A stretch of 38,753 bases of DNA from NCBI GenBank assembly GCA_051871275.1, contig JBJECR010000103.1:1-38753 (forward strand), read 5' to 3'. The stretch is from CAJUPY01 sp051871275. Lineage in GTDB: Bacteria; Bacteroidota; Bacteroidia; Bacteroidales; Muribaculaceae. Both the position numbers and the translations under genes were made by a program. Within the stretch, counting starts at the first letter, position 1. Each line of letters begins with the position of its first letter. Under the pieces are notes generated by a model. It ran no database searches. It was not told where the DNA came from and saw nothing but the letters and a program-made list of their open reading frames with translations. This document shows, in pieces, positions 1-7,678 of the stretch.

Positions 1-57
1 TCACCTCAAACTATGCAACCTCTGCTTTAACATTTATTATGAAACAGGCTCTAAAAA
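1..57 (-). repeat. End of a foldback (MITE-like) repeat
   Basis: Read on the minus strand, bases 57 to 1 match the left arm of the foldback element at 21813-22076. Both contain TTTTAGAGCCTGTTTCAT, then AAATGTTAAA about four bases later, then AGAGG or TGAGG. The similarity continues more weakly to the window edge, where this copy has TTGCATAGTTTGAGGTGA and the right arm of the other copy has TCGCAGATTTTTGAATGA. Only one end of this copy is visible; the rest lies to the left of the window. The repeat stops a few bases before the gyrA -7 box. Confidence 0.65.
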
Positions 58-63
58 ATTTTG

Positions 64-71
64 TACCTTTG
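64..71 (+). promoter_or_regulatory. gyrA promoter, -7 box
   Basis: TACCTTTG fits the Bacteroidota -7 consensus TAnnTTTG and lies 26 bases before the gyrA start. No good TTTG -33 box is present 19-21 bases upstream; that position falls inside the repeat end (around TTATGAAA), so the repeat may supply the upstream promoter half. Confidence 0.55.
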
Positions 72-97
72 TAAAATATTTTGAAACCTTATAAAAA

Positions 98-2668
98 ATG
101 TTGGACCAAGATAGAATCTTAAAAATTGATATTGAAAACGAGATGCGAAGTTCATACATTGACTATTCAATGTCTGTAATCGTATCCCGTGCACTTCCTG
201 ATGTCCGTGACGGCTTGAAGCCCGTTCACCGTAGAGTACTTTTCGGTATGAACGAAATGGGCAACACCTCGGACAAACCACACAAGAAATCAGCAAACTG
301 CGTTGGTGAAGTAATGGGTAAATATCACCCTCACGGTGACTCCTCTATTTATGGCACTGTAGTGCGTATGGCACAAGACTGGTCATTGCGTTACTGCCTT
401 GTAGATGGCCACGGTAACTTCGGTTCCGTTGACGGTGACTCACCTGCCGCAATGCGTTACACGGAAGTTCGCCTTGACAAAATGGGCGAAGAAATGCTCT
501 CCGATATTAACAGCGAAACTGTTGATTTCCAGCCAAACTACGATAATACAAGAAAAGAACCGGTTGTTCTCCCTACGAGAATACCAAACCTCCTTATAAA
601 CGGTGCTTCCGGTATTGCTGTGGGTATGGCTACCAATATGCCGCCTCACAACATCACCGAAACTATTAACGGATGTATAGCTCTCATTGACAACCCGGAA
701 ATCACTATTCCGGAATTGATGAAACACATCACTGCTCCGGACTTCCCTACAGGCGGTACTATTTATGGTTATCAAGGCGTAAAAGACGCTTACGAAACAG
801 GTCGAGGACGCATTATTATTCGTGCTAAAGCTGAAATTGAATCAGAAAAAGACCACGAATCAATCATAGTTCACGAAATACCTTACGGTGTCAACAAAGC
901 GGAACTCATTAAATACATCGCTGAACTCGTAAACGAGAAAAAACTTGATGGTATCGCAGACCTCAACGACGAAAGTAACTATAAAGGTATGCGCATCGTT
1001 ATCCGTCTTAAAACAGACGCTAACGCAAACGTTGTGCTGAACAAACTTTACAAGATGACTCAGATGCAGGCATCTTTCAGCGTAAACAACGTTGCTCTCG
1101 TTCACGGACGTCCAAAAACTCTGAACCTCAAAGAACTCCTTCAGGCTTTCGTGGATCACCGTCATGAAGTTGTTATCCGTCGTACTCAGTTTGAACTCCG
1201 CAAAGCACAGGAGCGTGCTCACATTCTGGAAGGCTTGATTATTGCTTCACAAAATATTGATGAAGTTATACGCATCATCCGCCATTCTGCCGACACCGAA
1301 AGTGCAAGAGCGGAACTTTCCGCTAAATTCGGACTTGATGAGCCTCAGACACAAGCTATTGTGGATATGCGACTCAAGCAACTCACAGGACTGGAACAAG
1401 ACAAACTCCGCCAGTCTTACAAAGAATTTGAAGACCTCATCGCTCACCTTGAAGAAATTCTCAACGATGACCACGTTTGCCGTGAACTCATCAAGACAGA
1501 ACTCCGTGAAGTAGTTGAAAAATACGGTGACGAACGCCGCACGGACATTGAATACTTTGCAGGCGACTTTGATGCAAAAGATTTCTATGCAGACGACGAC
1601 ATGATTATCACCATCTCACACATGGGATACATCAAACGTACCGCTCTCACGGAATTCCGCGCACAAAACCGCGGCGGCGTAGGCTCTCGCGGCAGCAATA
1701 CTCGCGAGGAAGACTTTATCCGCTACATTTACCCGGCTTCCATGCACGACGACATCCTCTTCTTTACTCAGAAGGGACTTGTGTATAAGATGAAAGTATA
1801 TGAAATTCCGGAAGGCGGAAAGAATACCAAGGGCAGAGCTATACAGAACTTGCTCAATATTGATTCTACAGACTCGCTGAACGTTGTTATCAGTTGCAAA
1901 CACCTTGATGACCCAGAATTTACGTCAAGCCACAACCTCGTATTTGCAACACAGTACGGAATTATCAAGAAAACTTGCCTCAGCGAATATGCACGCATTA
2001 ACGTCAAAGGTAAGAAAGCAATCTTACTCCGCGAGGGCGACAAACTCATTGGCGTTGAACTCACCGACGGCGACTCTGAAATCCTCCTTGCAAACCGCAA
2101 CGGACGTGCCATAAGATTCCACGAAAGCAAAGTTCGCCAGATGGGACGCGTTTCTACCGGTGTACGCTCAATGAAACTTGACGGTGGCGACGATGAAATC
2201 ATAGGTATGATTTGTATGCAGCCGGAAGGTGGCAAACACGTGATGGTAATTTCCGAAAAAGGCTTCGGTAAACGCACGGATCTTGAAGCATACCGCGTCA
2301 CAAACCGCGGCGGAAAAGGCGTCAAGACCATTAACATCACGGAAAAGACAGGTCACCTCGTAGCACTTCTGAGCGTCAACGATGACAACGACTTGGTTAT
2401 CATTAACAAGTCCGGCATCACTCTCCGCCTCCACGTTTCACAACTCAGACTTATGGGACGCTACACTCAAGGCGTAAGACTTATCAACCTTGACAAACGT
2501 AACGACGAAATTGCATCTGTCTGCTGCGTTGATGCCGACAATGAAGCGGAAGTGGAAGAAGTGGAAGGCGTACAGGAAGAACTTCCGGAACTCACAGAAG
2601 AACAACTCCAAGACGAACCGGAAAGCGACACCGACGCTGAAGACGAAGAAACTCCTGATAATGAATAA
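98..2668 (+). CDS. gyrA: DNA gyrase subunit A
   Basis: This is the breakage-rejoining subunit of the type IIA topoisomerase that, with GyrB, introduces negative supercoils into DNA. The 856-residue length fits the family. The catalytic tyrosine is Tyr121 in AAMRYTEVRL. The quinolone-determining region reads HPHGDSSIYGTVVRMAQ, with Ser82 equivalent to E. coli Ser83 and Gly86 at the position of E. coli Asp87. Beta-pinwheel repeats fill the C-terminal third. The GyrA box near residue 736 is the degenerate TNRGGKG rather than QRRGGKG. The protein ends in a strongly acidic tail of about 45 residues. The start is the ATG 26 bases after the -7 box, and MLDQDRILKIDIENEM is a normal GyrA beginning. 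A ParC identity is less likely because of the full length, GyrA-like box and acidic tail. Confidence 0.96.
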   Translation: MLDQDRILKIDIENEMRSSYIDYSMSVIVSRALPDVRDGLKPVHRRVLFGMNEMGNTSDKPHKKSANCVGEVMGKYHPHGDSSIYGTVVRMAQDWSLRYCLVDGHGNFGSVDGDSPAAMRYTEVRLDKMGEEMLSDINSETVDFQPNYDNTRKEPVVLPTRIPNLLINGASGIAVGMATNMPPHNITETINGCIALIDNPEITIPELMKHITAPDFPTGGTIYGYQGVKDAYETGRGRIIIRAKAEIESEKDHESIIVHEIPYGVNKAELIKYIAELVNEKKLDGIADLNDESNYKGMRIVIRLKTDANANVVLNKLYKMTQMQASFSVNNVALVHGRPKTLNLKELLQAFVDHRHEVVIRRTQFELRKAQERAHILEGLIIASQNIDEVIRIIRHSADTESARAELSAKFGLDEPQTQAIVDMRLKQLTGLEQDKLRQSYKEFEDLIAHLEEILNDDHVCRELIKTELREVVEKYGDERRTDIEYFAGDFDAKDFYADDDMIITISHMGYIKRTALTEFRAQNRGGVGSRGSNTREEDFIRYIYPASMHDDILFFTQKGLVYKMKVYEIPEGGKNTKGRAIQNLLNIDSTDSLNVVISCKHLDDPEFTSSHNLVFATQYGIIKKTCLSEYARINVKGKKAILLREGDKLIGVELTDGDSEILLANRNGRAIRFHESKVRQMGRVSTGVRSMKLDGGDDEIIGMICMQPEGGKHVMVISEKGFGKRTDLEAYRVTNRGGKGVKTINITEKTGHLVALLSVNDDNDLVIINKSGITLRLHVSQLRLMGRYTQGVRLINLDKRNDEIASVCCVDADNEAEVEEVEGVQEELPELTEEQLQDEPESDTDAEDEETPDNE

Positions 2669-2674
2669 AAAAAC

Positions 2675-2703
2675 ATAGGGCTTATAAGGCTTAATTGCCC
2701 TAT
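2675..2703 (+). terminator. Weak hairpin after gyrA
   Basis: ATAGGGC (2675-2681) and GCCCTAT (2697-2703) form a 7-bp stem with a 15-base loop just after the gyrA stop. The following bases are TCGCCCTATAATTT, not a clean U-tract, so this could be a weak terminator, a processing site or nothing. No TAnnTTTG box follows before the next gene, which may therefore be transcribed through from gyrA. Confidence 0.3.
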
Positions 2704-2784
2704 TCGCCCTATAATTTAAAAAAGTATAAACAAAAACAATAAATAAATTTTAATTCCTCATTCTAAAGCTAAAGCACCAAAATT

Positions 2785-3993
2785 ATGAAAAAACAACTAT
2801 TTTTCGGGCTTTGTCTCGCAGCAGCAATCTCTGCTACAGCACAAATCAGTGCAGTTAAAGAAGCTGAAAGAGACGCAAAAGACGGTAACTATGCAGCTGC
2901 CATTGAAAAACTTACTCCTGCATTCACTCACCCTGAAACCGCACAGGATGCTAAAACATGGTTTATTGCAGGTAAAGCAGGTTTTGATTTCTACGACAAT
3001 CAATACGCTCTCAAGAGTTTAGGTAAAGAAGCAGATGCTAACGCTATGGGTAATGCACTCATGAGTGGTTATAAATTCCTCACCACTGCTCTCCCTCTTG
3101 ACTCTCTTCCAAACGAAAAAGGCAAAATTAAGCCTAAATATTCAAAAGACATCTTAAAACTCATTGAAGGTCACTACAACGACTTTAACAACGTTGCTAT
3201 CTTCATGTGGGAAGCACAAAACTGGAAAGGTGCTTACGATGCTTGGGAAATGCTCATCAACATTCCTAATGACCCTGTTTTAGGAGCAAATGCACCTAAG
3301 GCTTACCCGGACAGCACTCTCTGCGACATCATGTACAACCAGGGTCTTGCTGCTTGGCAAATGGACAGCCTCGCTCTCTCACTCGCTTGCTTTGAAAAAG
3401 CTATGGCTAAAGGCTACGACAAAAAACAAATCTTTGACTATGCTATCAGCCACGCTGCTCAGCTCCACAACAACGAAAAAGTTTACGAACTCGCAGAAAA
3501 AGCTTACAAACTCCACGGTAGCGAAAATCCTCTCTACCTCCAACTTATGATTAACGGACGTATTGAACACGAACAGTACGATGAAGCAAGCCAAATGCTT
3601 GACGAAGCTATTGCCGCTAATCCTAGCGATGCTCAGCTTTACTACGTGAAAGGTATCCTCTTCGATAGCCAGAAAAACGAAGACGGCGCTTACGATATGT
3701 ACCTCAAAGCTGTAGAATTAAATCCTGAACTCGCTATTGCTCAGTACGCTCTCGGTCGTGCTCTCTGCAACAAAGCTTACAAAATCAACGATGAAGCAGG
3801 ACAACTCGCAAACAGCGAATACCAGAAAGTTCGTGCAGAAAAAGTTGACCCTCTCTTCCGTGAAGCTGCAGACCACCTCGAAAGAGCTCTTGAAATTGAC
3901 CCTGACAACAGCCACGACGTAAGAGTTTATCTCCGCAACATCTACTACAACCTCGGTGATGAAGCAAACCTCAAACGTATTGAAGAGTTTTAA
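2785..3993 (+). CDS. Exported TPR-repeat protein
   Basis: A 402-residue protein with an N-terminal signal peptide (KKQLFFGLCLAAAISATAQ, likely cleaved after ATA) and no lipobox, so probably periplasmic. The mature part consists of tetratricopeptide-type helical pairs. Clear units lie around residues 255-310, for example EQYDEASQMLDEAIAANPSDAQLYYVKGILF, and again around 320-375 (AADHLERALEIDPDN). TPR arrays are protein-interaction scaffolds, and nothing here indicates an enzyme. It lies 116 bases after gyrA on the same strand, without a recognisable promoter of its own, and is followed by a strong terminator. The specific partner or role cannot be read from the sequence. Confidence 0.85.
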   Translation: MKKQLFFGLCLAAAISATAQISAVKEAERDAKDGNYAAAIEKLTPAFTHPETAQDAKTWFIAGKAGFDFYDNQYALKSLGKEADANAMGNALMSGYKFLTTALPLDSLPNEKGKIKPKYSKDILKLIEGHYNDFNNVAIFMWEAQNWKGAYDAWEMLINIPNDPVLGANAPKAYPDSTLCDIMYNQGLAAWQMDSLALSLACFEKAMAKGYDKKQIFDYAISHAAQLHNNEKVYELAEKAYKLHGSENPLYLQLMINGRIEHEQYDEASQMLDEAIAANPSDAQLYYVKGILFDSQKNEDGAYDMYLKAVELNPELAIAQYALGRALCNKAYKINDEAGQLANSEYQKVRAEKVDPLFREAADHLERALEIDPDNSHDVRVYLRNIYYNLGDEANLKRIEEF

Positions 3994-4014
3994 TAATCCT
4001 CATTAGTAATAAGA

Positions 4015-4056
4015 AATCGGGCGACTATCCGCAAAGATAGCCGCCCGATTTTTTTT
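4015..4056 (+). terminator. Strong intrinsic terminator
   Basis: Left arm 4015-4029 (AATCGGGCGACTATC) pairs with right arm 4036-4050 over 15 positions with one A-C mismatch and a six-base loop, followed by eight T residues. It lies 22 bases after the TPR gene. The opposite strand also has a T-rich flank, so it may also stop transcripts of the convergent Dabb gene. Confidence 0.9.
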
Positions 4057-4142
4057 GTAAATTCCGCAAATCGCTTAATGCTTTTTTTCAGCATCATTTA
4101 GCAATAGCTGAACGCACTATTCAGCCGCATAGCGGAATTGTC

Positions 4143-4436
4143 TTAAAATTCATAATCCACACAAGCACGAGCTTCCTTATGTCCTGCAAGAAGACCTGCC
4201 GCAGCCACGTGTGCCGGATGTTTTGCATAGATTTCAACATCTGCCATTGTATCCACAACTGCAGTGAGAACCACGTCCCATGTTTCACTCGGATTTTCAT
4301 TTATGCCCACTTCAATAGAGCGGAGAACTGAAATCTGCTCCGGTAGCGCCTCAAGTGCAGCCTTGAATTGTTCTGCCACATAGCGGCGTTCTTCTGCCGT
4401 GCCTGTAAGTTTGAATGTTACAATATGTTTTACCAT
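4143..4436 (-). CDS. Dabb (stress-responsive A/B barrel) domain protein
   Basis: A 97-residue single-domain protein of the Dabb family: small dimeric alpha-beta barrels, often of unknown biochemical role. Family features are the opening MVKHIVTFKL, the central predicted helix (AEQFKAALEALPEQI), the strand ending in EVGINENPSETWDVVLTAVVDTMADVEIYAKHPAHV, and the C-terminal tail ACVDYEF. The HP in YAKHPAHV is the usual conserved pair. Between its end and the terminator at 4056 lie two small inverted repeats (GCTGAA/TTCAGC at 4107-4125 and CCGC/GCGG at 4124-4134) without a T-tract on its strand. The gene is transcribed alone, divergently from the beta-barrel gene. Confidence 0.85.
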   Translation of the reverse strand: MVKHIVTFKLTGTAEERRYVAEQFKAALEALPEQISVLRSIEVGINENPSETWDVVLTAVVDTMADVEIYAKHPAHVAAAGLLAGHKEARACVDYEF

Positions 4437-4506
4437 TGCTGTATTATTTATAATATGTAAAAAAACTTCATTTTAGTTTAGAACCTCAAAGCGTCTAATA
4501 ATAGAA

Positions 4507-4514
4507 CAAAGTTA
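4507..4514 (-). promoter_or_regulatory. Promoter -7 box of the Dabb gene
   Basis: On the minus strand this reads TAACTTTG, matching TAnnTTTG, 71 bases before the Dabb start. A TTTG lies 23 bases upstream (plus 4538-4541), slightly farther than the usual 19-21. Confidence 0.5.
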
Positions 4515-4562
4515 CGGAAAAATTTCCAAAAAGTACACAAATTTGGTATTATGGAAAGATTT

Positions 4563-4594
4563 TTTGCCTTTTGGATAGAATATCCGTAACTTTG
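4563..4594 (+). promoter_or_regulatory. Promoter of the beta-barrel/PEtN transferase pair
   Basis: TTTG (4563-4566), a 20-base spacer, then TAACTTTG (4587-4594): an exact fit to the Bacteroidota housekeeping promoter. It ends 29 bases before the GTG start at 4624. With the minus-strand box at 4507-4514 it makes the 187-base intergenic region a divergent promoter region. Confidence 0.8.
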
Positions 4595-4623
4595 CACCGG
4601 AAAAAACACAAAGAGAGAAAAAC

Positions 4624-5781
4624 GTGAAAAATATCAGACACATTATATTATTAGCACTCATTACTTGTTGCTGTTCTGTTTATGCCCAAGACACCCTTAC
4701 TGTCCAAAGCAACGAACCTTTTTACAAAAAGGGAATTATCGGTAAAGTTTATGACTATTTTGACGACAGCAACAAGGTGAAGCCACAGAAAAGGTTTGAT
4801 TTCAGTGTTATTGGCGGTCCTCACTACTCAAACGAAACAAAACTCGGTCTCGGACTCGTGGCTGCCGGTATTTACCGCAGAAATCTTGCAGACACTGTGA
4901 CTATGCCGTCAAACATTTCGCTTTATGCAGATTTTACCTCCACAGGCTTTTATCTTTTAGGCATTAAGGGCTATCACAATTTTCACAACAACCGTTTCCG
5001 ACTGAACTATAAAACCTATTTCTATTCTTTCCCAAATAAATTTTGGGGTATAGGCTACGAAAACGGACAATACGACTATAACGAGACTTCTTATCGCCGC
5101 AAACAAATGAAATTCAGTGCGGAATTTCTTGTAAGAATAGGTAAATACCTCTTAATTGGTCCTTCCGCACAATTCTGCAATATTCGCGGCAGCAAAATAG
5201 ATGACTATACACTCTGGCAAGGTCAAGATATGAACATAAACAGCATCAGTGCCGGAATAACAACCACCTTTGACAGCCGTGACAACACTGAAAATGCCTA
5301 TAAAGGCACGTACGTAGCAGTCAATCAGCGTTTTTATGTTCGCGGCATGGGTAATGACTATGCTTTCAGTAGCACGGAAATAACGGCTAATCAATACTGC
5401 AAAGTATGGAAAGGCGGTGTCCTTGCCATGCAGCTCCACAGCATGCTCACCTACGGCAATACTCCCTGGACCATGCTTGCTACCGTCGGTGGTTCTGAAG
5501 CTCTTCGCGGCTACTACGAAGGGCGTTTCTCGGACAAATGCGAGATTGACGCAACCGTAGAACTCCGCCAGCACATCCGGGGTAGAAGCGGAATTGTTCT
5601 TTGGACAGGTGCCGGAAACGTGTTCCCAAACTTTGACAGTTTTAAGTGGAGTCACACATTGCCCAACTTCGGCTTCGGCTATCGCTGGGAATTTAAGAAT
5701 AGAATAAATGTGAGACTTGACTATGGTTTCGGCAACCATGGCGAGTCCGGTTTTGTGTTTAATATAAATGAAGCTTTTTAA
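4624..5781 (+). CDS. Outer-membrane beta-barrel, BamA/TamA (D15 surface antigen) superfamily
   Basis: A 385-residue protein with a signal peptide (KNIRHIILLALITCCCSVYAQ) starting from GTG. The mature part resembles the C-terminal barrel of the D15/Bac_surface_Ag family: GGPHYSNETKLGLGLVAAGIYRR at the start of the barrel, repeated amphipathic strands with alternating aromatic residues, a GGSEALRGYYEGRFSD segment close to the conserved loop-6 region of this superfamily, and a final phenylalanine (NINEAF) as expected for assembly by the BAM machinery. There is no room for POTRA domains, so this is one of the short barrels common in Bacteroidota, not BamA itself. It overlaps the next gene by 14 bases, suggesting translational coupling. 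Substrate or partner unknown. Confidence 0.8.
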   Translation: MKNIRHIILLALITCCCSVYAQDTLTVQSNEPFYKKGIIGKVYDYFDDSNKVKPQKRFDFSVIGGPHYSNETKLGLGLVAAGIYRRNLADTVTMPSNISLYADFTSTGFYLLGIKGYHNFHNNRFRLNYKTYFYSFPNKFWGIGYENGQYDYNETSYRRKQMKFSAEFLVRIGKYLLIGPSAQFCNIRGSKIDDYTLWQGQDMNINSISAGITTTFDSRDNTENAYKGTYVAVNQRFYVRGMGNDYAFSSTEITANQYCKVWKGGVLAMQLHSMLTYGNTPWTMLATVGGSEALRGYYEGRFSDKCEIDATVELRQHIRGRSGIVLWTGAGNVFPNFDSFKWSHTLPNFGFGYRWEFKNRINVRLDYGFGNHGESGFVFNINEAF

Positions 5782-7456
5782 GAATATATCCGGGCAGGAG
5801 TTACTCGCACTCCTCACACCTATAATATTGGTAATACCTAATGCAGTGCTCAATTTCACAGAGCATCTGCCGCTATTGACATCTATAGTGAATATCGTTC
5901 TGCCGCTTTCCGTTTACCTGCTGATAACTACGGCTTTCAAGAAAGTGGGCATAACCGTTTGGTGTCTGTTACCTATAATGATTTACTGCGGTTTCCAGAT
6001 AGTGCTACTTTACCTTTACGGATGCTCTATCATCGGCGTGGATATGTTTCTGAACGTTGTCACCTCAAATCCCGGTGAAATTGCAGAACTGCTCGGCAAC
6101 CTTATTATAGCGATAGGTTCACTTGTGATAGTATATATTCCCGCTCTTGTCTATGCGGCGATTTGCATAAGTAAAAAACTCACTTTGCGTCACTCATTCG
6201 TCTATCATTTCCGCAGAATATCTGCAGTTGCAGTAAGTGCCGGTATCATACTTTTGGCTATAAACTTTTTTGTCACCCCAGGCTTTGCCGTTTTTAACGA
6301 TATTTTTCCTGCAAACGTAAGCAAAAACCTCGTTCTCGCTTTCAAACGTTATGCACAAGTTTCAGACTACCCTATCACATCTGCAGACTTCAAATATAAT
6401 GCGACAGCCACTCACCCGGACTCTATACAGGAAACTTATGTTGTGGTAATCGGCGAAACATCAAGAGCGGAAAACTGGGAACTTCTCGGCTATAACCGCA
6501 ACACCAATCCCCTACTCTCAAAAACTGAAAACGTCGTGGCAATGCCGCAAGCCATTACGCAGTCCGCCACCACACATAAGAGCGTGCCAATGATTCTTTC
6601 CCCCATCACCGCCGCAGATTTCGACTCCATAAACTATCGCAAAAGTTTTATCTCCGCTTTCAAAGAAGCCGGATTTTACACTGCTTTCTTTTCAAACCAG
6701 AAAAGAAATCGCTCTTACACGGAGTATTTCGGAAATGAGGCTGACAAGTGTGAATACATCTCAGACAATGCCACTGTACAACCATACGACATTGAACTCA
6801 TCAATCTTCTGGAAAAGGAAATTGCAGACACCACACACACTAAAAAACTTATCGTGCTGCACTCATACGGCTCTCACTTCAACTATTCCGAAAGATACCC
6901 TCGCGAGGCTGCATTTTTCACTCCGGACAACAAAACCGATGCTAACCGTGAACATCGCCCGGAACTCATAAACGCATACGACAACACTATCCGTTACATT
7001 GATTTTTGCCTCCACAGTGCTATCTCCGCTCTTGAAAAATCCGGCACTGCAGCAACACTGATTTATGCTTCAGACCACGGTGAAGACATTTTTGACGATT
7101 CCAGAGAACGTTTTCTCCATGCTTCACCGGTTCCAACATACTATCAGCTACATGTGCCTATGATTATTTGGACTTCAAACAAATACAACAGTCTTTATCC
7201 TGAAAAAGCTGAGAATTTACGCATCAACAGACTCAAGATTGTGTCACCAACGGTGTCACTTTTTAACACACTCATTGACCTTGCCGGACTGCAAACAACT
7301 TATTCAGACAGCACTGCTTCACTCGCTAACGAAACATTCCGGTCTCCGGAACTTTTCTTCTTGAGCGACAGAAATGAGCCTATAAAAATTGATAGCACAT
7401 CTGTCCACAAATATGACTTTGCAAAACTTAAAGAAAAACATTTTATAAAACCTTAA
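5768..7456 (+). CDS. Phosphoethanolamine transferase (EptA/sulfatase-fold)
   Basis: An inner-membrane enzyme of the alkaline-phosphatase/sulfatase fold that moves phosphoethanolamine from phosphatidylethanolamine to lipid A or another envelope glycan. Five hydrophobic segments fill residues about 11-30, 35-57, 60-85, 108-135 and 150-168, the usual arrangement. The periplasmic catalytic domain opens with VVVIGETSRAENWELLGYNR, where Thr231 is the expected nucleophile, and carries the metal-binding SDHGED motif. At 562 residues it is of normal length. The start codon lies inside the end of the upstream barrel gene in another frame. The acceptor (lipid A, core sugar or surface glycan) cannot be told from the sequence; lipid A modification lowering polycationic peptide binding is the family's best-known role. 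Confidence 0.88.
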   Translation: MKLFKNISGQELLALLTPIILVIPNAVLNFTEHLPLLTSIVNIVLPLSVYLLITTAFKKVGITVWCLLPIMIYCGFQIVLLYLYGCSIIGVDMFLNVVTSNPGEIAELLGNLIIAIGSLVIVYIPALVYAAICISKKLTLRHSFVYHFRRISAVAVSAGIILLAINFFVTPGFAVFNDIFPANVSKNLVLAFKRYAQVSDYPITSADFKYNATATHPDSIQETYVVVIGETSRAENWELLGYNRNTNPLLSKTENVVAMPQAITQSATTHKSVPMILSPITAADFDSINYRKSFISAFKEAGFYTAFFSNQKRNRSYTEYFGNEADKCEYISDNATVQPYDIELINLLEKEIADTTHTKKLIVLHSYGSHFNYSERYPREAAFFTPDNKTDANREHRPELINAYDNTIRYIDFCLHSAISALEKSGTAATLIYASDHGEDIFDDSRERFLHASPVPTYYQLHVPMIIWTSNKYNSLYPEKAENLRINRLKIVSPTVSLFNTLIDLAGLQTTYSDSTASLANETFRSPELFFLSDRNEPIKIDSTSVHKYDFAKLKEKHFIKP

Positions 7457-7472
7457 AAATATTCCTCCCGGC

Positions 7473-7645
7473 AAAGTTTTCCAAAACAAAAATCTAACTT
7501 CCTTATTTTCAATTATATAGCATTTTTGCTATACCCTTAAAGTTTTCCAAAACAAAAATCTTAGATAAAATATTAGTGAAATAATTTGACAATCCGAAAT
7601 AATTGTATTAGTTTTGCATTGCTTTTCGCAAAACAAAAATCTAAC
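7473..7645 (+). repeat. Three near-identical repeats around the nrdD promoter
   Basis: Three copies of a roughly 22-base unit occur in the 222-base gap before nrdD. AAAGTTTTCCAAAACAAAAA begins at 7473 and 7539, and TTTTCGCAAAACAAAAATCT begins at 7623; each runs on into ATCTAA or ATCTTA. Each unit holds a palindromic core: GTTTT-CC-AAAAC at 7476-7487 and 7542-7553, and TTTT-CGC-AAAA at 7623-7633. A longer inverted repeat, GTTTTGC (7611-7617) with GCAAAAC (7628-7634), spans the end of the -7 box. A separate 7-bp hairpin TATAGCA/TGCTATA lies at 7516-7533. Two units lie upstream of the promoter and one near the predicted transcription start, which suggests binding sites for a regulator of nrdDG. 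No regulator is encoded nearby. Confidence 0.6.
7585..7616 (+). promoter_or_regulatory. nrdDG promoter
   Basis: TTTG (7585-7588), a 20-base spacer and TAGTTTTG (7609-7616) match the Bacteroidota consensus. The promoter decides the nrdD start: an in-frame start codon at 7586 would lie within it, so translation must begin at 7679. Confidence 0.8.
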
Positions 7646-7678
7646 ATTCAAAACAAATACAATAATCGGATAGTTTTT

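Noticed and set aside
1768..2340. A 190-codon open frame on the minus strand within gyrA.
   Set aside because: It is antisense to a highly conserved gene and has no recognisable domain; a shadow of gyrA codon bias.
4078..4134. Small inverted repeats (ATGCT/AGCAT, GCTGAA/TTCAGC, CCGC/GCGG) after the Dabb gene as a terminator or RNA gene.
   Set aside because: Stems are 4-6 bp and no T-tract follows on the minus strand; chance or a weak structure.
5152..5859. A 235-codon antisense open frame over the barrel gene.
   Set aside because: No domain or promoter, and the plus-strand gene is clearly real.
7586..7678. N-terminal extension of NrdD.
   Set aside because: The codon lies in the -33 box of the promoter; the ATP-cone begins right after the ATG at 7679.
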